A DNA stretch of 32,992 bases from Pseudomonas pudica (GCF_015680405.1 NZ_JADLJS010000049.1:1-32992), one strand, 5' to 3'. Shown: positions 16,721-25,068, numbered from the stretch's first letter. Numbers and translations: made by a program. Notes: generated by a model from the letters alone, not told the origin.

Positions 16721-16829
16721 CTGTTCCGTCCTCTTCGCAGCACAAGGCTGCTCCTACAGCGACCGCACAACCTTCAGGCCGGTGCGGTCGCTGTAGGAGC
16801 AGCCTTGTGCTGCGAAGAGGACCGAACAG
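16721..16829. repeat. 48-bp near-perfect inverted repeat (REP-type)
   Basis: Arms at 16721-16768 and 16782-16829 are complementary over 48 bases with a single mismatch, around a 13-base centre. The core GCTGTAGGAGCAGCCTTGTG identifies a REP-family variant (TAGGAGCAGC) different from the other doublets in this window. It lies between the convergent PACE and lipoprotein genes, where it could terminate transcription from both sides. Confidence 0.9.
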
Positions 16830-16836
16830 TCAACCA

Positions 16837-17898
16837 CTAAGGTGGCAGCCGAATGATCAAAGGCTCCTGCTGCTGCCTCACCTGCTGCTCGACCGGTTGT
16901 TCCTCCGTCCTCGGCGCACTGGCCAGCAAGCTGTCCTCGACCTGCCCCGACAGGTAGTACACCCCTGCCATGGCCCCGCTCTGGCGGTTCTCCATCAGCT
17001 CCTGCCATTCCTGGTTCAGCGCCACGTTGAGGATCACCCGCAACTGCTCGACCATCTGCGGGTGTTCACGGTCATGGGTCATCATCCCGTAACCGGCCGC
17101 CGCAATCGAAATCATCGCCCCCGCCACCTTGCCTACCGCCGACGCCACGGCACTGGCGATGCCGCGCGGAGCCAGGGTAGCGCCAAGCTTTTCACTGGCC
17201 TGGTTGGCCACCGAATTCAGCCCGACATCGGTCTTCCCGGGGCCTTTGCTGGCCTGTTGGTGCAGGTGCTGGCGCATGGCTTGCCAGGCCGGTTGCTGCG
17301 CCAGCGACTTGGCCCGCAGCAATTGGTACAGGCTGGCATTGCGTGCATCCGGCGGCCCCAGGGCGATGGCGGGAATGCGGTTGAGGCGCTGGCTGAACTG
17401 CTCGGGGGGGGCGTTGTAGCGGCTGATGATAGCCGGCAACTGCTGGCCGAGCAGTTGCAGGTACAGCTCGCTGGCGCGGTCGCGAATGCCTTCGGGGTTG
17501 ATCTGCTCGGCCACCGGTTCGATAACCCGCTTGTGGTACTGCTCCTGCAGGTACAGCGCCAGGCGCTTTTCCGCCGGTTCCCGTCCTTCACCGCTGTCGA
17601 TCTTGTACCAGGCTACCTTGAGGGTCAGCCACTGCTGGGTCCAGTAGCCGGTAAACCAGGGGATGAAGTCGCTTTCGGTGCGCTGCTGTACCTGTTCCTT
17701 CCATACTCGCATGGAGCGCCGGGCATAGTCGTTGGCCGAGCCGGTGGCGCCAACCGAGGCTTCGATCAGGTCCTGATCGATGCGTTGCCAGGCGGCGGAG
17801 GTGAGCACTACCGGTGCCTGGGGGATAGGTGCGGGCTTGCCTGCGCAGCCCGCCAGGGCCAGCAGCAGGCACAGCAGCAGGAGGACTCGAGTGCTCAC
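16837..17898 (-). CDS. predicted lipoprotein of unknown function
   Basis: This 353-aa protein has a lipoprotein signal: the hydrophobic LLLLCLLLALAGC ends in lipobox LAGC, giving a lipidated cysteine near residue 18. The residue after the Cys is Ala, not Asp, so sorting to the outer membrane is expected. The body is mostly helical and rich in Q and A. A glycine/alanine-rich hydrophobic stretch (SAVASAVGKVAGAMISIAAA) lies near residues 260-290 and may contact membrane. GTG 17898 has AGGGAGG upstream and places the signal at the N-terminus; the frame is open to 17994. I do not recognise the family and neighbours give no clear hint. Confidence 0.75.
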   Translation of the reverse strand: MSTRVLLLLCLLLALAGCAGKPAPIPQAPVVLTSAAWQRIDQDLIEASVGATGSANDYARRSMRVWKEQVQQRTESDFIPWFTGYWTQQWLTLKVAWYKIDSGEGREPAEKRLALYLQEQYHKRVIEPVAEQINPEGIRDRASELYLQLLGQQLPAIISRYNAPPEQFSQRLNRIPAIALGPPDARNASLYQLLRAKSLAQQPAWQAMRQHLHQQASKGPGKTDVGLNSVANQASEKLGATLAPRGIASAVASAVGKVAGAMISIAAAGYGMMTHDREHPQMVEQLRVILNVALNQEWQELMENRQSGAMAGVYYLSGQVEDSLLASAPRTEEQPVEQQVRQQQEPLIIRLPP

Positions 17899-17957
17899 GC
17901 GACCGCCTCCCTGGTCGAGGCTGGGGTGGTTCTCGGAGTATAGGGTGGGGAGTGAAG

Positions 17958-18088
17958 GGCTGCCGTGCAGCCCATCGACGCGGTTCGTCGCCACGACAAG
18001 CCACCTCCCACAGGGACCGCGATGACCTCGGGAACAGCGCGAAACCTGTGGGAGCTGGCTTGCCGGCGATGGGACGCGCAGCGTCCCC
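17958..18088. repeat. REP doublet (GAGCTGGCTTGCCGGCGA family)
   Basis: The right unit GTGGGAGCTGGCTTGCCGGC is intact. The left unit, around CGACAAGCCACCTCCCACAG, has diverged at several positions, including an ACC for AGC change. It lies between the lipoprotein gene and the GntR gene upstream of it, and so also holds the lipoprotein promoter region. Confidence 0.65.
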
Positions 18089-18090
18089 GA

Positions 18091-18759
18091 TTATTCCAGG
18101 TCGAGCTTTTCTTCCAGGCGGTCGAGATGCTTGTGCATCAGCTCCAGCGCCGCCTCTGCATCGCCGCGCTCCACGGCATCGATGATCGCCGCGTGTTCCT
18201 GCCACGCGCAGTGGTCGCAGCATGGCGACTCGTAGCGGGCGATGATCAGCGAGGTCATCGGCACCAGGCCGTTGAGGAACCTTGCCAGTGGCGCATTGGC
18301 GGCCACCTGCGCCAGCTTCAGGTGAAACTCGCCGCCCAGGCGGATCGCCGCACAACGCTCGCCACTTTCATGGTGCTGGCGCTCGCGCTCCACCAGTTGC
18401 CGCAGCTGGCGAACCTGCGCCGGCCGGGCGCGTTGCGCGGCCAGGGTGATCAGCGTGGTTTCGGCCAGGCGCCGGGCGCTGAGCACCTGGCGTGCCTGCT
18501 CCGGGTCGGGCGCGGCCAGATGCGCAGTGTGGCTGGGGCGTTGCACCACCACCTGCTGGTCGGACAGGCGCCCGAGCACACGGCGGATCACTGTACGGCT
18601 GACGCCGAAGGCATGGCCCAGCGCCTGTTCGGGCAACAGGCTGCCAGGTGGCAGGCGCTGTTCGAGAATGGCATCGAACAGCCGCGGGTAGATCTGCTCG
18701 GCCGACAGGCGGGTTTCGCCGGCCGCTAGCAGGGCCGGCAAGTGACGGGCGGCGTTCAT
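18091..18759 (-). CDS. GntR-family regulator, FCD (FadR) type, metal-binding residues intact
   Basis: This 222-aa regulator has an N-terminal winged helix (about residues 20-85) with ALGHAFGVSRTVIRRVLGRL as recognition region. The C-terminal FCD effector domain has histidines in EFHLKL, QEHAAII and MHKHL, matching the metal-binding set of FCD proteins that bind carboxylate ligands. AGGAGAG precedes ATG 18759. The gene starts 16 bases after the stop of a second GntR gene and follows a symporter gene, so the three look like one operon. It probably senses a dicarboxylate or related acid and controls the transporter. Confidence 0.85.
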   Translation of the reverse strand: MNAARHLPALLAAGETRLSAEQIYPRLFDAILEQRLPPGSLLPEQALGHAFGVSRTVIRRVLGRLSDQQVVVQRPSHTAHLAAPDPEQARQVLSARRLAETTLITLAAQRARPAQVRQLRQLVERERQHHESGERCAAIRLGGEFHLKLAQVAANAPLARFLNGLVPMTSLIIARYESPCCDHCAWQEHAAIIDAVERGDAEAALELMHKHLDRLEEKLDLE

Positions 18760-18775
18760 GGTCGCTCTCCTGGGG

Positions 18776-19480
18776 TCATGGATGCTGGTGTTCGTCCGGG
18801 ATATTCAACGGGATGCCCATGCGCAACCCTTCGGCCAGGATGTGCTGGCGCATCTGGGCACTGGCCTGGGCGCTGCTGCGCTCACGTATGGCGCGCACCA
18901 CCGCTTCGTTTTCCTTCAGCCGCGCGGCCAGGTGCTCTGGCGAATTGCGCAGCATGTCGGCGCTCTGCTTGAGGGCATTGCCGGTCTGTTGCACCACGCT
19001 CTGGAAGATCGGGTTGGTGGTCAGGGCGAACAGCGCTTCATGGAAGGCGATGTAGGCCCTGACGCCGGCTTCGCTGTCATCTGCCTCCAGCGCTTCACGC
19101 ATGTCCATCAGGGTCAGGCGCAGCTGGCCGATGTCCTGGCTGTTGGCCGACTGCGCCACCAGGCCGACGATGAAAGGCTCAAGTGTGTAGCGCAGCTCCA
19201 GCACGTCGGCCAGGCTGGCTGCGGCGCTGGTGTCCTGGCCCGGTTCCTGGGCGGCGGCATCGGCATCCAGCACCAGTACGCCCTTGCCCGGCAGCGAGCG
19301 CACCAGGCCCAAGGTTTCCAGCACGGTCACCGCTTCGCGCAGGCTGGGGCGGCTGATACCCAGTTGTTCGGCCAGCTCGCGCTGGCCTGGCAGCATGTCG
19401 CCGGTACGCCATTGGCCGCGGGCGAGGGCCTGGCGCAGTTTTTCCACCACTGAGTTGACGACGGTAGATGAGCTGATCAC
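18776..19480 (-). CDS. GntR-family regulator, FCD (FadR) type, incomplete metal site
   Basis: This 234-aa protein starts at GTG 19480 with AGGAG seven bases upstream. Its winged helix includes ELAEQLGISRPSLREAVTVL, typical of the FadR/LldR/PdhR branch. The FCD domain keeps His in IAFHEALF and QHI. The usual second His (EH..I) is replaced by Asn in KENEAVVRAI, so metal binding may be lost. It lies 44 bases behind the symporter gene and just ahead of a second GntR gene. The two regulators are only distantly similar, so this is not a recent duplication. Confidence 0.85.
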   Translation of the reverse strand: MISSSTVVNSVVEKLRQALARGQWRTGDMLPGQRELAEQLGISRPSLREAVTVLETLGLVRSLPGKGVLVLDADAAAQEPGQDTSAAASLADVLELRYTLEPFIVGLVAQSANSQDIGQLRLTLMDMREALEADDSEAGVRAYIAFHEALFALTTNPIFQSVVQQTGNALKQSADMLRNSPEHLAARLKENEAVVRAIRERSSAQASAQMRQHILAEGLRMGIPLNIPDEHQHP

Positions 19481-19524
19481 GGTTCGCTCCTGGAAGGGCC
19501 GGCATCAGTGCCGGCCGCGTTCGC

Positions 19525-20835
19525 TCAGAATTCCTGTTGATGGGGGGTGGGCTGCTTGCGTGGCGTGGGGGCGAAGCCGGGTTTGCCATCGAGCACGTTG
19601 TGCGCGCGTTCCAGGTCGATGTCCTTCTCCCAGCGGGCAATGGCCACCGTGGCCACGCAGTTGCCGATCAGGTTGGTCAGCGCCCGGCCGATGCCCATGA
19701 ACCAGTCCACCGCCAGCACCAGTACCAGGCCGACCACCGGGATCGCCGGCACGGCAGTCAGGGTAGCGGCGAGGATCACCAGCGCCGAGCCTGGGATGCC
19801 GTGAGCGCCCTTGGAAGTCACCAGCGACACCAGCAGGATGGTCAGCAGGTCGGTCATTGCCAGTGGCGTGCCGGTGGCGTTGGCGATGAACACGATGGCC
19901 AGGGTCAGGTAGATGGAAAAACCATCGAGGTTGAACGAATAACCGGTGGGGATCACCAGGCCGACGGTGGAACTGCCGATGCCTAGGTGCTCGAGCTTGC
20001 GCATGATCTGTGGCAGTACGGCGTCGGACGAGGCGGTGCCCAGCACGATGGTCAGCTCTTCACGCAGGTATTTGATCAGTGGCAGCAGCTTCAGGCCCGA
20101 CAGGCGCATGACCGTGCCCAGCACGATCAGTACGAAGCCGGCACAGGTCAGGTAGAACAGCGCCACCAGCCCGCCCAGGTGTTGCAGCGATTCCAGGCCG
20201 TACTTGCTGGTGGTGAAGGCGATGGCGCCGAACACGCCGATCGGTGCCAGGCGCACGATCATGCCCATGATGCGGAAGATCACATGGCTCAGTTCGTTGA
20301 TCAGCCGCGAGATGCCGGCTGCCGAGTCGCCCACCAGGTTCAGCGCGCTGCCGAACAGTACCGAGAACAGCAGTACCTGGAGGATGTTGTTGTCGGCAAA
20401 GGCGCCGATCACCGAGGTGGGGATCAGGTCCATGAAGAACGCCGTGGCACCGTGGATGTGCTGGCCGCGCTCGGCCAGGCTGCTGGCGTCGGCGCTGGAC
20501 AGTTGGTCCAGGTGGATGTTGGCCCCGCTGCCGATGCCGCTGGTGAAGGCGAACACCAGGCCGATCACCAGCGCCAGGGTGGTCAGCACTTCGAAGTAGA
20601 TCACCGACTTCAGGCCGATACGCCCGACCTTTTTCAGGTCGCCGGCGCCCGAGATACCGCTGACCACCACGCAGAACACGATCAGGCCGATGAGCATCTT
20701 GATCAGCTTGATGAAGCCGTCGCCAAGGGGTTTGAGTTGCAGGGAGAGGTCGGGGAAGCTGAGACCGCAGGCGATGCCGAGGGCAAGGCCCAGCACGACT
20801 TGAAGGAAGATCGAACGCGAGCACCATTTGAGCAT
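19525..20835 (-). CDS. DctA/GltP-family dicarboxylate or amino-acid:cation symporter
   Basis: This 436-aa protein belongs to the DAACS (SLC1-like) family, with eight helices and two re-entrant hairpins. The conserved substrate-site segments are present: IVLGTASSDAVLP (hairpin 1 serine-rich tip), PTGYSFNLDG (helix 7, unwound NxxG region), SKGAHGIPGSA (hairpin 2) and NLIGNCVATVAIARWE (helix 8). The NCVATVAIARWE end resembles C4-dicarboxylate transporters (DctA) more than glutamate carriers, so succinate, malate, fumarate or a similar acid is likely. The start ATG 20835 is favoured because helix 1 begins immediately; the frame opens at 20877. Two GntR genes follow, and two operator-like repeats lie upstream. 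Confidence 0.88.
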   Translation of the reverse strand: MLKWCSRSIFLQVVLGLALGIACGLSFPDLSLQLKPLGDGFIKLIKMLIGLIVFCVVVSGISGAGDLKKVGRIGLKSVIYFEVLTTLALVIGLVFAFTSGIGSGANIHLDQLSSADASSLAERGQHIHGATAFFMDLIPTSVIGAFADNNILQVLLFSVLFGSALNLVGDSAAGISRLINELSHVIFRIMGMIVRLAPIGVFGAIAFTTSKYGLESLQHLGGLVALFYLTCAGFVLIVLGTVMRLSGLKLLPLIKYLREELTIVLGTASSDAVLPQIMRKLEHLGIGSSTVGLVIPTGYSFNLDGFSIYLTLAIVFIANATGTPLAMTDLLTILLVSLVTSKGAHGIPGSALVILAATLTAVPAIPVVGLVLVLAVDWFMGIGRALTNLIGNCVATVAIARWEKDIDLERAHNVLDGKPGFAPTPRKQPTPHQQEF

Positions 20836-20907
20836 GGGAGGGATCTCTGATCGGTGTCCTTGCTTCGGTAGCCGCACGGGGCGAAAGAGCGCAGGACTTA
20901 ATTATTG

Positions 20908-20928
20908 TGGTCTTACCGGTTTGTTCAG
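20908..20928. promoter_or_regulatory. GntR operator-like repeat, copy 1
   Basis: The 21-base element begins TGGTCTTACCGGT and ends TTGTTCAG. It matches copy 2 (20974-20994) at 17 of 21 positions, and the two start 66 bp apart. Their TGGTC/GACC content resembles FadR-branch GntR operators (TGGTnnnACCA). It lies just upstream of the symporter. Confidence 0.5.
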
Positions 20929-20973
20929 CGCGAAGCCATGAAAGCGCGAAAAATCCGACATTGCAAGGATTTT

Positions 20974-20994
20974 TGGCCTTACCGGTCTGACCAG
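20974..20994. promoter_or_regulatory. GntR operator-like repeat, copy 2
   Basis: The element begins TGGCCTTACCGGT and ends CTGACCAG. Read on the other strand it contains TGGTCAGACCG, a near-palindrome of the LldR/PdhR kind. It pairs with copy 1 as two half-turn-related sites 66 bp apart, which would permit looping or cooperative binding by one of the two adjacent GntR proteins. Confidence 0.5.
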
Positions 20995-21273
20995 TTGTGG
21001 GGCAATCCAGCCTGCCTCGCTCTAATTCGGTGCGTCTGCCTGGATCCGGCCGCACTGTGGCCGTTCGCAGGCCAATCGCAGCGGCGAACCGCTTGCGCAC
21101 ATGAATCAGATCAGGCTTTGACCAGTGCCTCGGGCACCGCTGCAATCAGCTTGCCAAGCGCCATGCCGACTCCGATGTTTTCGATAACACCATGATTCGC
21201 AATGGTTATTTGCATTATGCGGGTGACCTGAAAAAATCCGCGCCCGGCGCATGGCGCGAATGTTGAGCGTGCG

Positions 21274-21753
21274 TCAGCGAGCCATCGGCTTGACCTCGGC
21301 CAGCACCGGATGCGCGACCAGTTTGTCGATGTGCAGAGTGTCGTCGTTCATCCAGCTTTCGCTGAGCAGCCGGTAGTGTTCCATGTCGCGGCAGCGCAGG
21401 CGCAGGCTGTAGTCGAAGTGGCCGCTGATCAGCTGGCATTCGTGCACTTCCGGGCAGTTGCGTAGGGTGGCTTCGAAGGCCTTCTGCGCGGCACGCCCGC
21501 TTTGGTTGGACAGGGCGACCAGTACTAGCAGCGACACCCCGGGCGCGACCTTCTGCAGATCGATGATCGCCCCGTAGCCGCGGATCACGCCACGGCGCTC
21601 CAGCTTGCGCACACGCTCCAGGCAGGGGCGCGGGGTGAGGTGGACGAGGCTGGAAAGTTTTTCGAAGGTGATGCGGCCGTCATGGCGCAGGATGTCGATG
21701 ATCGCTTCGTCGATGCGGTCCAGGGGGTGGGCGTTGGCGTCCTTGGTGTCCAT
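21274..21753 (-). CDS. Lrp/AsnC-family transcriptional regulator
   Basis: This 159-aa protein has an N-terminal helix-turn-helix (LDRIDEAIIDILRHDGRITF at about residues 12-31, then LVHLTPRPCLERVRKLERRG). A C-terminal RAM/ligand domain includes HECQLISGHFDYSLRLR, where the GxxD(Y/F) turn of amino-acid-binding Lrp proteins is kept. It probably senses an amino acid. It lies downstream of an ornithine cyclodeaminase gene on the same strand, separated by a REP doublet, so it may regulate that gene and respond to ornithine, arginine or proline. The start ATG 21753 is set by the domain start; the ribosome-binding site is poor. Confidence 0.87.
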   Translation of the reverse strand: MDTKDANAHPLDRIDEAIIDILRHDGRITFEKLSSLVHLTPRPCLERVRKLERRGVIRGYGAIIDLQKVAPGVSLLVLVALSNQSGRAAQKAFEATLRNCPEVHECQLISGHFDYSLRLRCRDMEHYRLLSESWMNDDTLHIDKLVAHPVLAEVKPMAR

Positions 21754-21802
21754 GCGCTTGGGCTTCGTTCGGAAGAGGGCATGGGACAGGTTAGGCGGTA
21801 AA

Positions 21803-21907
21803 GGGGGCCGCTGCGCGGCCCATCGCGACACAAGGCCGCTCTCACAAGGGATACGCGGTCCTTGTGCAGGAGCGGCCTTGTGTCGCGATGGGCTGCGCAG
21901 CAGCCCC
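21803..21907. repeat. REP doublet (GAGCGGCCTTGTGTCGCGA family)
   Basis: Inverted units CATCGCGACACAAGGCCGCT and AGCGGCCTTGTGTCGCGATG lie between the cyclodeaminase stop codon and the Lrp gene. The flanks GGGGGCCGCTGCGCGGCC and GGGCTGCGCAGCAGCCCC each form their own small hairpin. Confidence 0.85.
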
Positions 21908-21915
21908 AGGATCCA

Positions 21916-22980
21916 TCAGGCGCAGACAGAACCAGCCTTGGGCACCGCCCGCAACTCCACCACCCGCGGCTGCAACAGCCCATACAAATCCTTCGGATCC
22001 TCCAGCACCGGCACCAGCCCGATGTCCGTGCCGATACCCATTGCCTGCGCCGTATCCAGCACATAGCGCAAGGCCGAGTAATCCTCCAGAGCAAACCCCA
22101 CCGAGTCGAACAGCGTCACCTGTTCGGCGCGCTCACGCCCCTTGGCTTCCCCGGCAACCACACGCCAGAACTCGGTCACAGGCGAGTCCGCCGGCATCTG
22201 CTGGATCTCGCCTTCCACCCGGCTCTGCGGTTCGTACTCGACGATCACCCGGGCCCGCTCGACAATCGCCCGGTGCAGCTCGGTCTTGCCCGGGCAGTCA
22301 CCCCCCACTGCATTCAGGTGCATGCCCGGCTCGATCATCTCCGGGGTGAGAATGGTGGCGCAGGCCTTGTCGGCGGTCACCGTCGTGACGATATCGGCCC
22401 CGCGCACCGCTTCGGCCACGGAGCTGGCGATGCTCAGCTTGAGGCCGGGGCGGTTGGTCAGGTTGGCGACCAGCTTGGCCGAGGCGGCCGGGTCGATGTC
22501 GTACAGGCGGATTTCATCGATGCCCAGCAGGGCATTGAAGGCGATGGCTTGGAACTCGCTCTGCGAGCCATTGCCGATCAACGCCATGCTGCGGCTGTCT
22601 TCGCGCGCCAGGTAGCGGGCGGCAAGGGCCGAAGTGGCCGCAGTGCGGATGGCGGTGGTCAGGGTCATTTCACTGAGCAGCAACGGTGCACCGGTATCGA
22701 CGCTCGCCAGGGCGCCGAAGGCCATTACCGTGGGCAGGCCATGGCGAGTGTTCTTCGGATGGCCGTTGACGTACTTGAAGGCGTAGCGGCTGGCGTCCGA
22801 GATTGGCATCAGCTCGATCACGCCGTCCGCCGAATGGTTGGCCACCCGGGCGCATTTTTCGAAGGCGGGCCAGCGCAGGTAGTCCTGGCGGATGTACTCG
22901 GCCATTTCCAGCAGGCACGTGGGCAGGCCTTTGCGGTTGACCAGGCGGGCCAGGTCTTGCACATCGATATAGCGGGTCAT
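21916..22980 (-). CDS. ocd: ornithine cyclodeaminase
   Basis: This 354-aa enzyme converts L-ornithine to L-proline and ammonia using a tightly bound NAD. Its residues align without gaps with the structurally characterised P. putida enzyme: R45, E56, K69 and R112 bind substrate and D228 (in VGGDCPGKTEL) is catalytic. The NAD fold is marked by ALIGNGSQSEFQ at about residues 133-144. All these positions are present, so activity is expected. The start ATG 22980 has GGGAGA upstream; the frame extends to 23319, but that part is REP and non-coding sequence. The sequence differs enough from the characterised enzyme to suggest a paralogue or a strain-specific version. Confidence 0.9.
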   Translation of the reverse strand: MTRYIDVQDLARLVNRKGLPTCLLEMAEYIRQDYLRWPAFEKCARVANHSADGVIELMPISDASRYAFKYVNGHPKNTRHGLPTVMAFGALASVDTGAPLLLSEMTLTTAIRTAATSALAARYLAREDSRSMALIGNGSQSEFQAIAFNALLGIDEIRLYDIDPAASAKLVANLTNRPGLKLSIASSVAEAVRGADIVTTVTADKACATILTPEMIEPGMHLNAVGGDCPGKTELHRAIVERARVIVEYEPQSRVEGEIQQMPADSPVTEFWRVVAGEAKGRERAEQVTLFDSVGFALEDYSALRYVLDTAQAMGIGTDIGLVPVLEDPKDLYGLLQPRVVELRAVPKAGSVCA

Positions 22981-23319
22981 GAGGGGTCTCCCTGCGGTCG
23001 ACGCTTCCAGAGTGGGTTCTGGTTTCATTGTGCGGCGGGTGGGGAGGTAAAGCTGGCTGTAATGGGTTGTGGCGGCAGCGGCTTTGGCTGATTTCGCTGC
23101 GCTGGCAGCCGAATCGGCTGTGGCTGCCTGGGTCGGCCCTATCGCCGGCAAGCCGGCTCCCACAGGGATATCACAGGCCTTGAGAGCGGCGCTGTACCTG
23201 TGGGAGATTGCCCAGTCCTTTGGGCTGCGCTGTCGCACAGGGAACAATGCTCGAGAGCGTGCCACATTCCCTTGTGGGAGCTGGCTTGCCGGCGATGAGG
23301 CCAGCACAGGCAAAGGCAA
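22981..23319. other. 339-base intergenic region between ocd and the sigma-54 activator gene
   Basis: It contains the promoter region of ocd near 22985-23060 and a REP doublet at 23137-23300 (listed separately). Between the REP units is a short partial unit, CTGTGGGAGATTGCCC. I see no gene. Confidence 0.6.
23137..23300. repeat. REP doublet with central partial unit (GAGCTGGCTTGCCGGCGA family)
   Basis: The left unit CCTATCGCCGGCAAGCCGGC and right unit GGAGCTGGCTTGCCGGCGAT face each other about 110 bases apart, wider than the other doublets. A truncated third unit lies between. It is located just after the stop codon of the sigma-54 activator gene. Confidence 0.7.
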
Positions 23320-25068
23320 TCATCGCTCACGCAACCGCTTGTACAGCGTGGTGCGGCTGATCCCAAGCCCGCGCGCCACCGCCGACAGGTTGCCGTTGGC
23401 TTGCTCCACCAGCGCGTGCAGGTCCGCTTCCTCAGTGGCAAGCAGCACGGGGGCCTGCAACTCGGCCAGAAATCCTGCAGGCAGGTGCTCGACGCCAACC
23501 GGCCCATTGCCCGCCAAGGCCAGCGCCACCTGCAGCACACTCACCAATTCACGCATGTTCCCCGGCCAGGGGTGCTGATCGAGCAGTTCGATAATGGCCG
23601 CAGGCAGCCGCGCAGGCTGCCCGGGGTCGCGGTAGCGTGCATGCACCTGTTCGATAAGTTGCCGGCGGTCACTGCGCTCGCGCAGAGGCGGTAACACCAC
23701 TGCCAGCCCGGCGATGCGGTAATACAGGTCCTGGCGAAAGCGCCCGGCGCGCACTTCTTTGGCCAGGTCGCGGTTGCTCGCCGACACCACGCGAATATCC
23801 ACCGCCACCGGTTCGCCGCTGCCCAACGGCTGAATACTGCGCGTCTGCAGCACGCGCAGCAGGCGGGCTTGGGTGGGCAGTGGCATATCGCCGATTTCGT
23901 CGAGGAACAGGATGCCGTGGTGGGCCTTGCGAATCAGCCCTGGGTTGCCCTTCTGGTGGGCGCCGGTGAACGCGCCCTTGTCGTAGCCGAACAGTTCCGA
24001 CTCCACCAACTCGGCCGGGATCGCCGCGCAGTTGACCGCGATCAGCGGCTGGCTGGCGCGGCTGCTGGCCCGGTGCAGGGTATCGACGAATACCTCCTTG
24101 CCTACGCCGGTCTCCCCCTGCACCAGCACCGGGATGTCCTTTTCCAGCAGCAGGCCGGCCTGTGCCAGGGCCTTTTCCAGGCGTGGATCGGCGCTGCAGG
24201 CGGCGGGGCGGCCGGGGGCCTCGCGCGGCGGCTGCCACTGGCAATGAAAGCGGTTGCGCCCGGTGGCTTGCAGGGCAAAGGGTTGTTGCCGGGGATGGTT
24301 GAGCAGTTGTTGCACGGGCAACTGGAACAGTTGCGCGATGTTCTGCAGCAGCGGGTTGCACCCGAGCAGGGTGTCTGCCCGGTGATTGGCGGCCAGCACC
24401 TGCCCGTGCTCATCGAACACCAGCAGGCCGGCCCAAGGGCTGTCGAGGTTGTCGGAGGCGCTGTTGAAGATCAGCTGAGCGTGCCGGTCGGCGTGCTCGG
24501 CGAGGATCAGGCGGTTCTCCAGGCTCTGGCCCATCATGCGTACCAGGCCCAGGGTCTGGCTGGCGGGCAGGTAGCCGTCGCTGGCTACATCTAGCACCCC
24601 GACCAGCTGCCGCTCGGCGTCGAACAGCGGCGCGGCGGCGCTGGACATGTAGCGGTTCTGGCGCAGGAAGTGCTCGTCCTGGCCCACGTGGATCGCCTCG
24701 GCGCAAACCAACGCGGTGCCCAGCGCATTGGTGCCGACACCGCGCTCGTGCCAATGGGCACCAGCGCTGAAGCCATGCTGCTGGCGCGGTTCGATGAAGC
24801 GCCGCGAGCCCCAGCTGTCGAGCAGGCAGCCGCTGGCATCGGCCAGCATCACCAGGTAGCTGGCATTGCCCAGCAGGTGCGCATATTGCGGCAGCACCGC
24901 TTCGCGGGTCAGGCGCAGCAGGGCCTGGCGCTGCTCCAGCAGGGCGTTCAGCTCGGTGCGGGTCAGGCAGTCGAAGTCCGGGGCGTGCTGGGGTTGCAGG
25001 CCGTGGTCGCGGCAACGGGCCCAGGAGGCCTGGATCAGTTGGGCATGGGGCGAAGCGGATGCGGCCAT
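23320..25068 (-). CDS. sigma-54-dependent activator of AcoR type (GAF-AAA-Fis)
   Basis: This 582-aa enhancer-binding protein has an N-terminal GAF-like sensory region (about residues 65-180, with HERGVGTNALGTAL) and a PAS-like segment near 205-255. The AAA+ domain carries Walker A GETGVGKE (318-325), the sigma-54 contact loop GAFTGA (365-370) and Walker B ILFLDE (386-391). It ends in a Fis-type helix-turn-helix (VARGLGISRTTLYKRLRER). AcoR relatives respond to small alcohols and ketones such as acetoin, and others to glycerol or diols. AGGACAGG precedes ATG 25068, so I prefer it to the in-frame ATG 25095. It is divergent from the importer operon, which has a -24/-12 promoter, and probably activates it. 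Confidence 0.9.
   Translation of the reverse strand: MAASASPHAQLIQASWARCRDHGLQPQHAPDFDCLTRTELNALLEQRQALLRLTREAVLPQYAHLLGNASYLVMLADASGCLLDSWGSRRFIEPRQQHGFSAGAHWHERGVGTNALGTALVCAEAIHVGQDEHFLRQNRYMSSAAAPLFDAERQLVGVLDVASDGYLPASQTLGLVRMMGQSLENRLILAEHADRHAQLIFNSASDNLDSPWAGLLVFDEHGQVLAANHRADTLLGCNPLLQNIAQLFQLPVQQLLNHPRQQPFALQATGRNRFHCQWQPPREAPGRPAACSADPRLEKALAQAGLLLEKDIPVLVQGETGVGKEVFVDTLHRASSRASQPLIAVNCAAIPAELVESELFGYDKGAFTGAHQKGNPGLIRKAHHGILFLDEIGDMPLPTQARLLRVLQTRSIQPLGSGEPVAVDIRVVSASNRDLAKEVRAGRFRQDLYYRIAGLAVVLPPLRERSDRRQLIEQVHARYRDPGQPARLPAAIIELLDQHPWPGNMRELVSVLQVALALAGNGPVGVEHLPAGFLAELQAPVLLATEEADLHALVEQANGNLSAVARGLGISRTTLYKRLRER

Larger units (their letters stand above)
20836..21273. other. 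438-base intergenic region upstream of the symporter
   Basis: The region holds two operator-like repeats (listed separately) near the symporter. It also holds a 34-codon reading frame on the minus strand (ATG at 21215, stop at 21111-21113) with peptide ending PEALVKA and no convincing ribosome-binding site. I see no RNA gene or terminator in it. The reading frame may be chance or the remnant of a longer gene. Confidence 0.5.

Noticed and set aside
18091..19480. Tandem GntR genes as a recent duplication
   Set aside because: The two proteins share only the fold; their helix-turn-helix and effector sequences differ throughout.
22981..23319. N-terminal extension of ornithine cyclodeaminase up to 23319
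   Set aside because: The extension is translated REP and intergenic sequence; ATG 22980 has a ribosome-binding site and gives the standard enzyme numbering.
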